Part shown: piece by piece, positions 35,045-45,059 of the stretch
Layout of the letters: the number at the start of each line of letters is the position of its first letter
Numbering within the stretch: the stretch's first letter is position 1
The notes under the pieces: generated by a model
Databases searched by the model: none
Seen by the model: the letters and a program-made list of their open reading frames with translations, nothing else
What the model was told of the DNA's origin: nothing
Made by a program: the position numbers and the translations under genes
Assembly: GCA_041167675.1 (NCBI GenBank)
Contig: JBEEIB010000301.1
Span: 24,798-88,797, forward strand
DNA: 64,000 bases
Source of the DNA: DASTDH01 sp041167675
Lineage (GTDB): Bacteria > Verrucomicrobiota > Verrucomicrobiia > Chthoniobacterales > JAFAMB01
Direction of reading: 5' to 3'

Positions 35045-35890
35045 ATGCTCGATAGGATCCGCCGAATTCTTCAGTTCATCCGCTTTTCTCACACTATCTT
35101 CGCCCTTCCATTTGCGGTTGGATCGATGCTGGTGGCTGCCCACGGTCTTCCGGACTGGCCGCTTGCCTTGCTGATTCTGTTGGCGATGGTCTTCGCCCGG
35201 ACCGCGGCGATGGCGTTTAATCGCCTGGCCGATTGGGAAATTGATCAACGCAACCCGCGCACGGCCGCCCGCCACAAGCTGGTTGCCAAACCGATGGCGA
35301 TATTGCTCGTGGTTCTTCCGGCGGCCTCCTTCATTGCCGTCTGTTGGTTCATTAATCCACTTTGCTTTCTGCTTTCGCCCGTCGCGCTCGGAATCATTTT
35401 CTTCTATTCCTACACCAAACGGTTTACCTCGTTTACTCAGTTTGTACTGGGACTGTCTCTGGCAATTGCTCCGATCGGAGCTTGGCTGGCGGTTCGCGGT
35501 GAGTTCGCTTTACCTCCGCTGATACTCGCTCTTGGCGTGATTTTTTGGGTCGGCGGATTTGATCTGATTTATTCGATCCAAGATTACGATTTCGATCGTC
35601 GGACAGGCCTGCATTCGATGGTGGTCAAATATGGGATTCCTTCGAGTCTTCGCCTTGCGCAGATCATGCACGGCGCTCTGCTGCTATGCCTCATTGGTTT
35701 TGGCTGTGTCAGTGGACTTGGCTTGGTCTATTATGGAGCGCTGTTGTTGGTTGGTGGTGCCCTTTTCTATGAGCATCGCGCCGCGTCCAAGCTCGACTTA
35801 AAGGGAGTCAACCAAGCGTTTTTCCAGAGCAACGCATTTGTCAGTATTGTTTTCGTAGCGGCAATCGCTCTGGATCTTGTGATTCGCTGA
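35045..35890 (+). CDS. UbiA-family polyprenyltransferase (MqnP/UbiA-like)
   Basis: The 281-residue membrane protein (from the ATG at 35045) has about eight helices and both aspartate-rich motifs of prenyl transferases: NRLADWEIDQRNPRTAAR and DLIYSIQDYDFDRRTGLHS. UbiA enzymes attach a polyprenyl tail to an aromatic acid for quinone synthesis. The first motif resembles the MqnP branch used in futalosine-pathway menaquinone synthesis, which would suit a menaquinone-using bacterium. No other quinone gene adjoins. It follows ndh, whose electrons would go to the product quinone. Confidence 0.82.
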   Translation: MLDRIRRILQFIRFSHTIFALPFAVGSMLVAAHGLPDWPLALLILLAMVFARTAAMAFNRLADWEIDQRNPRTAARHKLVAKPMAILLVVLPAASFIAVCWFINPLCFLLSPVALGIIFFYSYTKRFTSFTQFVLGLSLAIAPIGAWLAVRGEFALPPLILALGVIFWVGGFDLIYSIQDYDFDRRTGLHSMVVKYGIPSSLRLAQIMHGALLLCLIGFGCVSGLGLVYYGALLLVGGALFYEHRAASKLDLKGVNQAFFQSNAFVSIVFVAAIALDLVIR

Positions 35891-35963
35891 AACCCTTAGT
35901 GGTACAAGCGGCCGTACCCCGATCCGGCGGCTGATTTTTGGTCTGAGGCTATCGGTCTGCAAA

Positions 35964-35991
35964 TGATCCATCAAAGTATCATGATGGATCA
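35964..35991. promoter_or_regulatory. Perfect palindrome upstream of metH, candidate operator
   Basis: TGATCCATCA and TGATGGATCA (35964-35973, 35982-35991) are exact inverted copies with an 8-base spacer, 53 bases before the metH start. The length and symmetry suit a dimeric repressor of methionine genes. I see no S-box or cobalamin riboswitch in the 154-base leader. Confidence 0.5.
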
Positions 35992-36044
35992 ATATATCGT
36001 TTGCGGCTCCCTTTTCGCCGTGCTAGCTTTTGCTCCTTGTCGCT

Positions 36045-39000
36045 ATGGCGAAGCAACTTCCTCAATCAAGTTCATTCAATATATTAGACGCGCTCGCCCA
36101 GCGCATCCTAATCCTCGACGGAGCGATGGGTACAATGGTTCAGCGGTTTCGCCTCCAAGAGGAAGATTATCGCGGTGGCCGCTTTCGAGATCATCCGATC
36201 GGCCTGAAGAACAATAATGACGTTCTCAATCTGACTCAGCCCCAAATAATCGAACAGATTCATCGTGAATATCTGGCGGCGGGTGCGGATATCATCGAAA
36301 CCAATACTTTCAATGCGACTGCGATTTCTCAGGAGGACTTCGGCCTGCAGAAATTGGTGGCAGAGATGAATCGTACAGCGGCGGAATTGGCCAAGGCTGC
36401 GGTCGCCGAGTGCATGGCCGTGGATCCTTCTCGGCGGCGATATGTCGCTGGATCAATTGGCCCGTTAAATCGCACGCTCTCGATCTCCCGCGACGTTAAC
36501 GATCCGGGCAAGAGGGAGGTGACCTGGGAGCAAGTGAAAAACGCCTATGGCGAGCAAGCGCAAGCGTTGCTCGAGGGAGGCGTCGATTTGCTATTGGTGG
36601 AGACGACCTTTGATACCCTCAATCTGAAAGCGGCGTTATTTGCGATCGAAGAGGTATTTGCCAAGATAGGCTATCGAGTGCCGCTGATGGCCTCCGGAAC
36701 AATCACTGACGCAAGCGGACGTACGCTGACCGGACAAACGACCGAGGCTTTCTGGATCTCAATCTCCCACGCTCCGCTACTCAGCGTCGGGCTCAATTGT
36801 GCTCTTGGGCCCAAGGAGCTTAGACCGTACATTGAAGAACTGGCGCGGATCGCACCAATCTACGTTTCTTGCTATCCTAATGCCGGCCTGCCCGATCCGC
36901 TGTCGCCGACTGGTTTTCCGGAAACGCCGGAATCACTGGCTCCTCAGCTGAAAGAGTGGGCAGAGTTGGGTTGGCTGAACATAGTCGGTGGATGTTGTGG
37001 AACCACACCGGAACACATCGCCGCGCTCGCCAAGTTGGTAGGCGGTCTTCCGCCTCGGAGACTACCGGAAAAGAAAATCCAAACTCAATTGAGTGGTTTG
37101 GAGCCTTATCAATTTGGCTCAACCTACACCGTCATCGGTGAGCGAACCAACATCACTGGCTCACCGAAATTTTCGAAACTCATCTTGGCTGGAGATTTTG
37201 ATGGAGCGTTGGCCGTCGCTCGCCAGCAGGTCGAGGGGGGAGCGAACATTCTCGATGTTAACATGGACGAAGGAATGATCGATTCCGAAGCGGCCATGCG
37301 GAAATTTCTGAACTTGGTTGCAGCTGAACCGGACATCTCCCGATTGCCGATTATGGTGGACAGTTCAAAATGGTCCGTGTTGGAGGCTGGTTTGCAGTGT
37401 ATTCAAGGTAAAGGCGTTGTTAATTCGATCAGTTTGAAGGAGGGCGAGGAAAAGTTTCGAATCCACGCTGAGTTAGTGCGCCGGTACGGCGCTGCCGTTG
37501 TCGTGATGGCATTCGACGAAAAAGGACAAGCCGACACATTTGAGCGCAAAATCGAAATTTGTGCGCGGGCTTACCGGCTATTGGTAGAAGAGATTGGCTT
37601 CCCTCCGGAAGATATCATTTTCGATCCGAACATACTTACGGTCGCTACTGGTATGGAGGAACACAATTCCTACGCGAAAACATTTATTGAGGCGACAAGA
37701 TGGATTAAGGCCCATCTGCCGCACTGCCGGGTAAGCGGAGGAGTTAGCAATATCTCCTTCTCATTTCGGGGTAACAATGCTGTCCGAGAGGCGATGCACG
37801 CGGCTTTTCTCTATCATGCGATTCAGGCGGGTATGGACATGGGAATCGTGAACGCTGGACAGCTGGCGGTGTACGAACAGATCCCGGCGGTTCTCCTCGA
37901 GCTGGTCGAAGACGTGCTTTTCGACCGGCGCAAGGATGCGACGGAGCGGCTGGTAGATTTTGCCGAGCGGGTAAAACAAACCGCCAAAGCAGAGGTGAAA
38001 GACGAGGCTTGGCGATCTACCGAGGTGGAGGAGCGGCTGGCCTATGCTCTGATCAAAGGCATCGTCGATTACATCGATGTTGATACCGAAGAGGCGCGCC
38101 AAAAGTACTCTCGACCAATTTCCGTCATCGAGGGTCCGCTGATGAAGGGAATGAGCATCGTTGGCGATCTATTCGGATCCGGGAAAATGTTTCTTCCCCA
38201 AGTGGTAAAGAGCGCGCGGGTGATGAAAAAAGCCGTCGCTTATCTCATGCCGTTCATGGAAAAAGAAAAGGAAACTAATCCGGAAAGACGAGCTCAGGGC
38301 AAAATTGTGATCGCCACGGTCAAGGGAGACGTTCATGACATCGGTAAAAATATCGTTGGTGTCGTGTTGGCCTGCAACAATTTCGAGGTGACGGATCTCG
38401 GGGTTATGGTACCCGCCGAAAAAATCTTGGAAGAAGCACGAAAGCGAAACGCCGACGTAATTGGACTGAGCGGATTAATTACTCCGTCGCTCGATGAGAT
38501 GGTCCATGTCGCCCAAGAGATGGAGCGACTGGGTTACACCGAACCGCTGTTGATCGGCGGAGCAACCACCAGCCGCGCTCATACCTCGGTGAAAATTGCA
38601 CCGCACTATTCCGGACCGGTTATTCACGTGCTGGATGCGTCGCGAGCCGCTGGGGTGGTGTCCTCTATGCTGAGCGAAGATCTCAAGCCGAGCTTCATCG
38701 CGAAAAATGCTGAAGAACAGAACAAGCTTCGTCTGGAGTTTCAGCAAAAGATCAGCAGTAAACCTTTACTCTCGATTGGAGCGGCCCGAGAGCGGAAAGA
38801 ACCGATCGATTGGAGCACGGCTCAGATTGATCGACCCAGCTTTTCTGGAGCGGAGTCGATCGGAAGCCAGCCGCTCGATGAACTGGTTTCTTACATCGAT
38901 TGGTCGCCATTTTTCCATACTTGGGAATTACGTGGGCGATTCCCGGCCATTCTCGATGATCCAGAGGTGGGATCCCAGGCTCGACAGCTGTTCGAAGACG

Positions 39001-39764
39001 CGCAGAAACTACTCCAGGATATCGTGAACAGTCGTCTTATCACTGCCAAAGGAGTCTACGGATTCTGGCCGGCTAATAGTGTGGGTGATGATATTGAGGT
39101 ATACCATGAGGAATCCCGGACGAACGTGCTTGCAGTCTTCCGCATGCTCCGTCAGCAAATGGATAAGCCCTCGGGTCAGTTCAATCATTGCTTGGCCGAT
39201 TTTATCGCTCCGAAGTCGAGCGGACGGGCTGATTATCTTGGTGGTTTCGCGGTCACCGCCGGACATGGCGCGGATGAGTTAGCGCGACAGTTTGAAGCCG
39301 ACCATGACGATTACAATGCCATCATGACCAAAGCTTTGGCCGATCGATTGGCCGAAGCTTTTGCTGAATACCTGCACGAGCGGGCCCGAAGGGAATGGGG
39401 GTTTGGCGTCGAAGAGAAACTGAGTAAAGAAGATCTGCTCCGAGAATCATATCGTGGGATTCGACCAGCGGCTGGATATCCGGCCTGTCCGGACCACACC
39501 GAGAAGCGAACGCTCTTCGATCTTTTGCAGGCGCAGAAAGCGACCGGCATACAGTTGACAGAGAGTTATGCGATGTGGCCTGGTGCTTCGGTCAGCGGGC
39601 TCTATTTTGCGGCTCCCAACGCGAAGTACTTCGGAGTTGGAAAGATCGGTCGCGATCAGATCCAAGATTATCAAGTTCGCAAAGGGTTGCCTTTGGAAGA
39701 AGTCGAGCGCTGGCTGGGTCCGTATCTAAATTATCAACCTCCGAGCGCGGTAGCAGCCAAGTAA
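36045..39764 (+). CDS. metH: Cobalamin-dependent methionine synthase
   Basis: The 1239-residue enzyme makes methionine from homocysteine and methyltetrahydrofolate. All four modules are present. The homocysteine domain (residues 20-330) has zinc ligands in GLNCALGP and VGGCCGTTPEH. The pterin domain starts at ERTNITGSPKFSKL. The cobalamin domain (about 640-890) has the cobalt-ligating His in VKGDVHDIGKNIVGVV, near residue 763. The C-terminal SAM activation domain ends with RPAAGYPACPDHTEK and ESYAMWPGASVSG. The ATG at 36045 matches the usual N-terminus. The full length argues against the need for a separate activation protein. Confidence 0.96.
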   Translation: MAKQLPQSSSFNILDALAQRILILDGAMGTMVQRFRLQEEDYRGGRFRDHPIGLKNNNDVLNLTQPQIIEQIHREYLAAGADIIETNTFNATAISQEDFGLQKLVAEMNRTAAELAKAAVAECMAVDPSRRRYVAGSIGPLNRTLSISRDVNDPGKREVTWEQVKNAYGEQAQALLEGGVDLLLVETTFDTLNLKAALFAIEEVFAKIGYRVPLMASGTITDASGRTLTGQTTEAFWISISHAPLLSVGLNCALGPKELRPYIEELARIAPIYVSCYPNAGLPDPLSPTGFPETPESLAPQLKEWAELGWLNIVGGCCGTTPEHIAALAKLVGGLPPRRLPEKKIQTQLSGLEPYQFGSTYTVIGERTNITGSPKFSKLILAGDFDGALAVARQQVEGGANILDVNMDEGMIDSEAAMRKFLNLVAAEPDISRLPIMVDSSKWSVLEAGLQCIQGKGVVNSISLKEGEEKFRIHAELVRRYGAAVVVMAFDEKGQADTFERKIEICARAYRLLVEEIGFPPEDIIFDPNILTVATGMEEHNSYAKTFIEATRWIKAHLPHCRVSGGVSNISFSFRGNNAVREAMHAAFLYHAIQAGMDMGIVNAGQLAVYEQIPAVLLELVEDVLFDRRKDATERLVDFAERVKQTAKAEVKDEAWRSTEVEERLAYALIKGIVDYIDVDTEEARQKYSRPISVIEGPLMKGMSIVGDLFGSGKMFLPQVVKSARVMKKAVAYLMPFMEKEKETNPERRAQGKIVIATVKGDVHDIGKNIVGVVLACNNFEVTDLGVMVPAEKILEEARKRNADVIGLSGLITPSLDEMVHVAQEMERLGYTEPLLIGGATTSRAHTSVKIAPHYSGPVIHVLDASRAAGVVSSMLSEDLKPSFIAKNAEEQNKLRLEFQQKISSKPLLSIGAARERKEPIDWSTAQIDRPSFSGAESIGSQPLDELVSYIDWSPFFHTWELRGRFPAILDDPEVGSQARQLFEDAQKLLQDIVNSRLITAKGVYGFWPANSVGDDIEVYHEESRTNVLAVFRMLRQQMDKPSGQFNHCLADFIAPKSSGRADYLGGFAVTAGHGADELARQFEADHDDYNAIMTKALADRLAEAFAEYLHERARREWGFGVEEKLSKEDLLRESYRGIRPAAGYPACPDHTEKRTLFDLLQAQKATGIQLTESYAMWPGASVSGLYFAAPNAKYFGVGKIGRDQIQDYQVRKGLPLEEVERWLGPYLNYQPPSAVAAK

Positions 39765-39969
39765 CGATCTCACATTCGCAGGATCCATCGGCGCCCGAGT
39801 CGGATGTGTTCGTTCCGTCAGGAATGCGGTGAAAGTAGGCCAGTATTTTGTAGCGCCTGCGATCAAATGTTCCTTCGGGACGGATCGAAAAAAAGATTCG
39901 CGGCCAATCAGGGCTGGCAATTTGACCATGACCGAAAAAACTCCTGGCTATAGGCCATCTCCACCGATC

Positions 39970-40773
39970 CTATTCCTTCTGCGTGCCAGGCTCAAATTTC
40001 TCCAATTCGGCAAATACATATCCGACGAAGATATCGGCTTCAACTCGCAGTGGGATTCGATAATTGTCGTCTGAAATCCATCCCCGGCCGCTCTTGAACC
40101 GTTTGTAGGTCTTGAGCTGTAAATGTTGATCGATCGATTTGAAATTTAGATTAACTTTGATCGCATTGCGGTCGGTGTCGCCGATTCGAATCTTTTCTCG
40201 GCCAGCTACCTGCAGCGTAGCCAGGTAAGCGGCATTATTTGCATAAATAACCATCACCTCTTTTTCGCCCTCCGTCAGCGGCTGGCTCCGGAGCCAGAAG
40301 TATGCGGTCTCAAAGCTAAAAATCGGCGCGAATTCTATGGTTCGCGTTTTGGGTGGTTCTTTTGCTGGAGTAACATCCCGCAAACTAGTGGTTGTCTTGG
40401 AATTGAAATCAATGGTCGTTTTGACATCTTGTGACGCATACTTTTCGTTCTGGACGATACGCGTCGGCAAGAGAGTCGAGCGACGGGAAAGACATTCATG
40501 CTCGAGGTCTAAACGAAAAAGGGCGCGTGCCAACCCAACCGTTCCCCCGTTCGCCTCGGTTTTCACCAGATCACCCTCCCGCGTTAGGTGGACGTCCGCT
40601 TCTGCAGCGGTGATTCCGCTCCAACCAAAGCGATAGGCCAAATGGGCGTTGGGCGGGAACGGAAAAGTTCCCGGGCCTTTGCTGGTCGTTACGGAATCGG
40701 CCCACGGCGGCATCTCGGCCGCCCGACCCACCGACAGAAGAATGACGACGCAAAATGGAAGGAAGATCTTCAT
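39970..40773 (-). CDS. Secreted DUF3108 protein
   Basis: From the ATG at 40773 the 267-residue product has a signal peptide (MKIFLPFCVVILLSVGRA|AEM) and a DUF3108 beta-rich domain: LAYRFGWSGITAAEADVHL near the start, FSFETAYFWLRSQPL in the middle and RVEADIFVGYVFAELEKFE at the end. DUF3108 proteins are periplasmic or outer-membrane associated and have no settled role. The start overlaps the batE stop by four bases (ATGA), which ties this gene to the Bat operon as its last member. The 205-base gap to metH holds nothing I can identify. Confidence 0.78.
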   Translation of the reverse strand: MKIFLPFCVVILLSVGRAAEMPPWADSVTTSKGPGTFPFPPNAHLAYRFGWSGITAAEADVHLTREGDLVKTEANGGTVGLARALFRLDLEHECLSRRSTLLPTRIVQNEKYASQDVKTTIDFNSKTTTSLRDVTPAKEPPKTRTIEFAPIFSFETAYFWLRSQPLTEGEKEVMVIYANNAAYLATLQVAGREKIRIGDTDRNAIKVNLNFKSIDQHLQLKTYKRFKSGRGWISDDNYRIPLRVEADIFVGYVFAELEKFEPGTQKE

Positions 40774-41519
40774 TTGGGTATGATGCGCTCGACGCTCTGG
40801 GTATGAATCCAACCGCTCGAACCATTACTGAGACGACAAAAGGTCCAGTCACCCCGTTCGGTTGCCAACCTCAGTTCCTGACCGGCACCCATTGTTACCA
40901 CCGTGCGCGAACTTGCGGCCGGTCCGAATCGAACATCCGCACTTTGGTCGACGAGCACCGCGAGATTCGGATCTTTCATCCCGTTGCCGACCCAAAGCGT
41001 GACCGCCAAGCTCAAAACCAAAAACGGAGCAAAAACGAGCAACGCGATTTTGGCCGCGGTACGAAAGCGCTGAATGGTCGCCCACAACAAGGCTGCAATT
41101 GCTGTGAGCCAAAAAAAGATTGCGGTGCTAACGAACCAAAAATCGGACCGTAGCCTCAGCCATTGATAAAAAGGATGCTCTTCGGTACTGCCGATCGAAT
41201 GGAGGACCGCAGCGAGATTCTGCTGAGCAGGAGCGAAATTTGGGTCCAACACCAATGAACGACGGAAATTAAGGATCGCTCGTCCTTGCTCTCCTTCCTT
41301 CAACCAGACGTTGCCAAGATTGAAAAAAAGCTCCGGGGCCGCTTTGCCGGCCGAGATCAGCTGTAGATAATTGGCTCTCGCTTCCTCGTATTTTCCTTCG
41401 CGATAGGCCTGATTCGCTTTCTCCAGCGTGATCAATTCGGCGCCAGAGGCAGCGACATTTGCAAGAAGGACCCAGGTGCTCGCCGCGATCAGCAAACGTT
41501 TTATGGCGCCTTTTCCCAT
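40770..41519 (-). CDS. batE: BatE-like TPR membrane protein
   Basis: The 249-residue product begins with a signal-anchor. It has two to three TPR units (LEKANQAYREGKYEEARANY, ELFFNLGNVWLKEGEQGRAI), two transmembrane helices near residues 130-190, and a C-terminal SH3-like module (ADVRFGPAASSRTVVTM, SNGSSGWIHTQSVERI). This is the BatE layout of Bacteroides and Leptospira, where Bat proteins sit in the periplasm and inner membrane and affect stress tolerance. It overlaps the batD end by 19 bases. Confidence 0.82.
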   Translation of the reverse strand: MGKGAIKRLLIAASTWVLLANVAASGAELITLEKANQAYREGKYEEARANYLQLISAGKAAPELFFNLGNVWLKEGEQGRAILNFRRSLVLDPNFAPAQQNLAAVLHSIGSTEEHPFYQWLRLRSDFWFVSTAIFFWLTAIAALLWATIQRFRTAAKIALLVFAPFLVLSLAVTLWVGNGMKDPNLAVLVDQSADVRFGPAASSRTVVTMGAGQELRLATERGDWTFCRLSNGSSGWIHTQSVERIIPK

Positions 41520-43246
41520 GCGTCGATCAATTCTTTGATTTCCGTGTGCTCGGCCGCAGAAAGGGTATACGCCTGCCCGGCGTAGACACAGTTCGCGCGT
41601 TTCTCGATCACACGATTCAGACCGTTCCGGATTTCCTCCGGTATCTCTTTTTGTTGCAGCGCCTCTTCCGCCGTGATGTGGCGAAGAGCCCCTTTGGATC
41701 GGACGAGCGGATCCAGCTGGATGAGGCGGACGGCTGCCGAGAGGGCCACTTCAGCTTCGGGAGCGGCAAGTTTTCGCCGCTGGGCACGTCGATCGGCTAA
41801 GAGCACTCGGAGAGGTGCTCGCTCTTGTGACCGCCGTTTTCTCCAATGGCTGATCGCTAACCCAGCCGCGATCGCGGCCGGAATGAGTTGGATTAACCAA
41901 AAACCGGGATTTCGGTTGACCGGTTGAAATGACCCCCGGGTTTCGCCTTTGGCGACGAAGTCGGTCAGACCCAAATTTGGCTTTTGCGCGGGACTGGCCG
42001 GCTGGGGGATATTCGGGGTGGGCTGGGAGCCAGGTTGTGATAGTTGCGGACCCTCTACACTGATCTCTTTAGGAGCAAGATCCAACGTCACATACTTTTC
42101 CTGGTCCGGATCGAAGTAGGAGAAACTTGCGGCCGGCGATTCGTGAACCGGCGCATTGGCCACGATCGGATAATGGAAGGTCTTAACCGCGTTCAAGCCA
42201 ATGTCATCCTGGGCCTCAATTTCGGATGTTGCCTGGTGGACGTGCCAAACGGGGCTTGCGGCCAGGGTGGGCGCTTGAACTCGATCAAAGCTGCCGTTTC
42301 CAGAAATTTGGATCTGTAGATCAAGCGGATCGCCCACGCCAGCGTGACTTGGGTGAACCGAACCCGTCATCGTAAATGTCCCGACCGCTCCAGTGAAGTT
42401 CGCCGGACGACCGTCCGTGGGCAAGGCCTTGATTTGAATTGTCGCACCGTTGGTAGCGATCGACGCTTCTTTCCGTTCATATCCGCTAAACCCATTGCTA
42501 AATGGTGACCGATCAAAGTCATCATCAAAACCGGGTGGAGCGTTTCGTAGCACCGGAACATGCAACAGAAATTCTTGCGTTGCCGACCGAAGATCCAGTC
42601 GTCCGGCTCGGACTCCGGTTATCGCCGTTTTGTAGATAAGTACTCGATACCAGCGGCCATTCACCTGGACCTCTTTCTCGGCCGGGTCCGGGTACTTAGC
42701 CGTTACGAAACCATCGCCATCTACGATGGGAAGTTGTCCCTGCGGATACGGCTGATACCAGATTCGCCGATCAAAATAATACCGAAGTTCTACCGGAACC
42801 GGTTCTCCGACGTAAGCGGAATCTTTCGGAACAACTAGCTCTCCGAAATACGACTTGTTAGGTTCGGCTGGTTTATTCGTTTCCTCTTTAAGAACGGTCA
42901 GAGTCAAAGGCGCACTTTGAATTTCGCGGCCGTTGAGATTCAACTTCACCGGTGGAATCGAGAATGTGCCCTCTCGTTGCGGAGTGATCACGTAAGTGAA
43001 ATTGACACTGAACAAAGTCTCGCCATTCAATGTCTGCATTCGCGTCGATTGGCCGGCAAATCGAATCGAAAGACCATCTGCCGAGATGTTTGGAGGTTCT
43101 GCCATTCGGAGGTTTCGGACTTCTACTTCCAACTGAACGGGCTGGGAGACGGTAGTATGCTCGCTGGACAAAGTTGCTTGAACCTTTGATTCGCCCGGAT
43201 CGGTTCTCGCGACAACGCAAATTAGGAAAAGCAGAGCCAGCTTCAT
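41501..43246 (-). CDS. batD: BatD-like protein (oxygen-tolerance family)
   Basis: The protein (581 residues from the ATG at 43246) has a signal peptide followed by several beta-sandwich domains. VQATLSSEHTTVSQPVQLEV opens the BatD domain, and a second block follows at FGELVVPKDSAYVGEPVPVE. A proline/glutamine-rich linker near residue 410 precedes one transmembrane helix (WLIQLIPAAIAAGLAI) and a basic cytosolic tail with helices. BatD family members work with VWA proteins BatA and BatB in the envelope; the mechanism is unknown. Three bases separate the batB-batC stop codon from its ATG. Confidence 0.85.
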   Translation of the reverse strand: MKLALLFLICVVARTDPGESKVQATLSSEHTTVSQPVQLEVEVRNLRMAEPPNISADGLSIRFAGQSTRMQTLNGETLFSVNFTYVITPQREGTFSIPPVKLNLNGREIQSAPLTLTVLKEETNKPAEPNKSYFGELVVPKDSAYVGEPVPVELRYYFDRRIWYQPYPQGQLPIVDGDGFVTAKYPDPAEKEVQVNGRWYRVLIYKTAITGVRAGRLDLRSATQEFLLHVPVLRNAPPGFDDDFDRSPFSNGFSGYERKEASIATNGATIQIKALPTDGRPANFTGAVGTFTMTGSVHPSHAGVGDPLDLQIQISGNGSFDRVQAPTLAASPVWHVHQATSEIEAQDDIGLNAVKTFHYPIVANAPVHESPAASFSYFDPDQEKYVTLDLAPKEISVEGPQLSQPGSQPTPNIPQPASPAQKPNLGLTDFVAKGETRGSFQPVNRNPGFWLIQLIPAAIAAGLAISHWRKRRSQERAPLRVLLADRRAQRRKLAAPEAEVALSAAVRLIQLDPLVRSKGALRHITAEEALQQKEIPEEIRNGLNRVIEKRANCVYAGQAYTLSAAEHTEIKELIDAWEKAP

Positions 43247-43247
43247 C

Positions 43248-45059
43248 TCACCAATCCTTGAGTACCGGTCGATCGGTTTTTTTGCGCCGAGACAGATCAA
43301 CGTGGTCCTCGTCGTCTCGGAACGAATCAAGCAATCCGTTTGCTTCTTCCGGACTCATCTTTTGCCCATTAGGCATCTCGCCCTCCGGTTTCTCTTTGGT
43401 TGCGTCGTTGGGTTCGATTGCACGTAAATCTCCTTCCTTCTTCTTCTCCGGACCAGAATCTGCATCCGGGGGAGCCGCTTGGCCGTTTCTAGAACGATCT
43501 TGAGAAGGATCAGAACCTCGGTTTGACTGGCGGCCGCTGTTTCCTTGAGATTGACCTTCTCCCGAGGGAGGGCCCTTTGATTGCTGTTTCCCGTTCGAGT
43601 TACGGGCTCCTCCTTCCTGCTGCTTTCGTTTTTTCAGCTCTTCGATACGGCGTTTTACCAGAGCCAAATTCTTTTTTGCTGCCTCATCATTTGGATCGAT
43701 CGCAAGCGCTTGTTCATACAAGTATTCCGCATCTTGGTAACTGGTCAGTTGCCGCTCAATATCTTCTTGCCAATCGCCCTGTCTAAAAAGGGCGTTTCCA
43801 CCATTGTAGTAGGCCTTTTCGCGAAGAGTCGTATTGGGACTTTGCAGAACCTCAGAGAAATTCTCGAAGGCTTGGTCGTATTTTCCCATCCGGTAGGCGG
43901 CAGTGCCGGCATTGAAATTCAGTATCGGATCGTGCGGCGAGCGTTCCAATTCCTGCCGCCATTGCCGCAGCGCTCCATTGTAATCTCCTTGCTGATACAG
44001 ATCAAAAGCGCTAGCTGCCTTGGCCGATGTGCCGATGGCAAATGTGAGAATGAGCAATAATGGGACAGTCGCTCTTTGGAATCGCTGACGTTCGCTAAGA
44101 ATCGAAGAAATCACCAGGAAGAGTAACCCGCAGGCAAGAGGCCAGCGATAGCGCTCAATCGGGATACGGAAAGTGTGCTGGCCAAGCTTGGACTCACTCA
44201 GGCGATTGATACCGTCGCGAACTAGGCGCGAAACGCTATCCGGCTGCAGACGGAGGTAAAAGCCGCCGGTCGCTTGCGCAATGCCTTTCAGGCGGGCCTC
44301 GTCCAGCTTGGTTCTCACGGTCTTTCCACTACTGTCGCGGAGTAGTTGCCCATTTGGCAACGGGATCGTTGCTCCGTCTGGAGAGCCGATGCCGACGGTG
44401 AAAATCCGAATGCCGTTTTTGGCGGCACGGTCTGCTTCGGCAACACCATCTTCGTCCAGCTCCTCGCCATCGGTGACCAGAACCAGAGCTTTGTAATTCT
44501 CGCCGTTGCGCCCAAGAATTAGTTCACCTGCTCGGATGGCGGCGGCAATATCGGTGCCACCGCGAGCAACCGTGTTGGTATTGAGTTCGTTGAGACTGGC
44601 GATAACCGTGTCGTAATCAATCGTGAGTGGTGCTTCGACCTGTGCTTCCCCGGCAAATGCCAGCAGCCCGAATCGATCTCCCGGCATGGATTCAATCAAA
44701 TCTTCGGCCGCTAATTTGGCGCGAGCTAGTCGGCTAGGCGATAGGTCGGTACTGAGCATACTTTTCGAAGTGTCTATCGCCAGGAGAATATCGCGCCCTT
44801 GAAAGTTCTGCGTTTCCCGAACTTCGCCCCATTGTGGTTGGGCCAACGCGAAAACAAAGCAAGCTAAAGCGATAAGAAAGAGAACGCGCCGGCAAAAGCG
44901 GAGACGCTGGTCAACCGTGTCGGTCAAAGAGGGTAGCAACCTGGAGGCCACAATCCGCTCGAGCCGTTGGCGCACGAGCCGGTCGCCTCGGCCCATCAGA
45001 ATGGCCGCGACCGGCACCAAAATAAGAAGCAGCAGCGCAAAGGGTTGTCCGAAACTCAT
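43248..45059 (-). CDS. batB: BatB-BatC fusion: VWA domain plus TPR and acidic/basic tail
   Basis: The first half (to about residue 330) is BatB-like: two N-terminal helices, a VWA domain with the MIDAS motif DTSKSMLSTD, VTDGEELDEDG, and a transmembrane helix near residue 315. The second half is BatC-like: a second membrane or signal helix, TPR units (FDLYQQGDYNGALRQW, NAGTAAYRMGKYDQAFENF, YNGGNALFRQGDW), then a low-complexity tail rich in Gln, Gly, Ser, Asp and Lys. GGAGGAG six bases upstream favours the ATG at 45059, which overlaps the batA stop. The fusion gives one chain with VWA and TPR on the same side of the membrane. Confidence 0.85.
   Translation of the reverse strand: MSFGQPFALLLLILVPVAAILMGRGDRLVRQRLERIVASRLLPSLTDTVDQRLRFCRRVLFLIALACFVFALAQPQWGEVRETQNFQGRDILLAIDTSKSMLSTDLSPSRLARAKLAAEDLIESMPGDRFGLLAFAGEAQVEAPLTIDYDTVIASLNELNTNTVARGGTDIAAAIRAGELILGRNGENYKALVLVTDGEELDEDGVAEADRAAKNGIRIFTVGIGSPDGATIPLPNGQLLRDSSGKTVRTKLDEARLKGIAQATGGFYLRLQPDSVSRLVRDGINRLSESKLGQHTFRIPIERYRWPLACGLLFLVISSILSERQRFQRATVPLLLILTFAIGTSAKAASAFDLYQQGDYNGALRQWRQELERSPHDPILNFNAGTAAYRMGKYDQAFENFSEVLQSPNTTLREKAYYNGGNALFRQGDWQEDIERQLTSYQDAEYLYEQALAIDPNDEAAKKNLALVKRRIEELKKRKQQEGGARNSNGKQQSKGPPSGEGQSQGNSGRQSNRGSDPSQDRSRNGQAAPPDADSGPEKKKEGDLRAIEPNDATKEKPEGEMPNGQKMSPEEANGLLDSFRDDEDHVDLSRRKKTDRPVLKDW

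Noticed and set aside
39829..40074. Open frame of 81 codons between metH and the DUF3108 gene
   Set aside because: It overlaps the DUF3108 gene end, has no recognisable motif or signal and no ribosome-binding site; likely chance.
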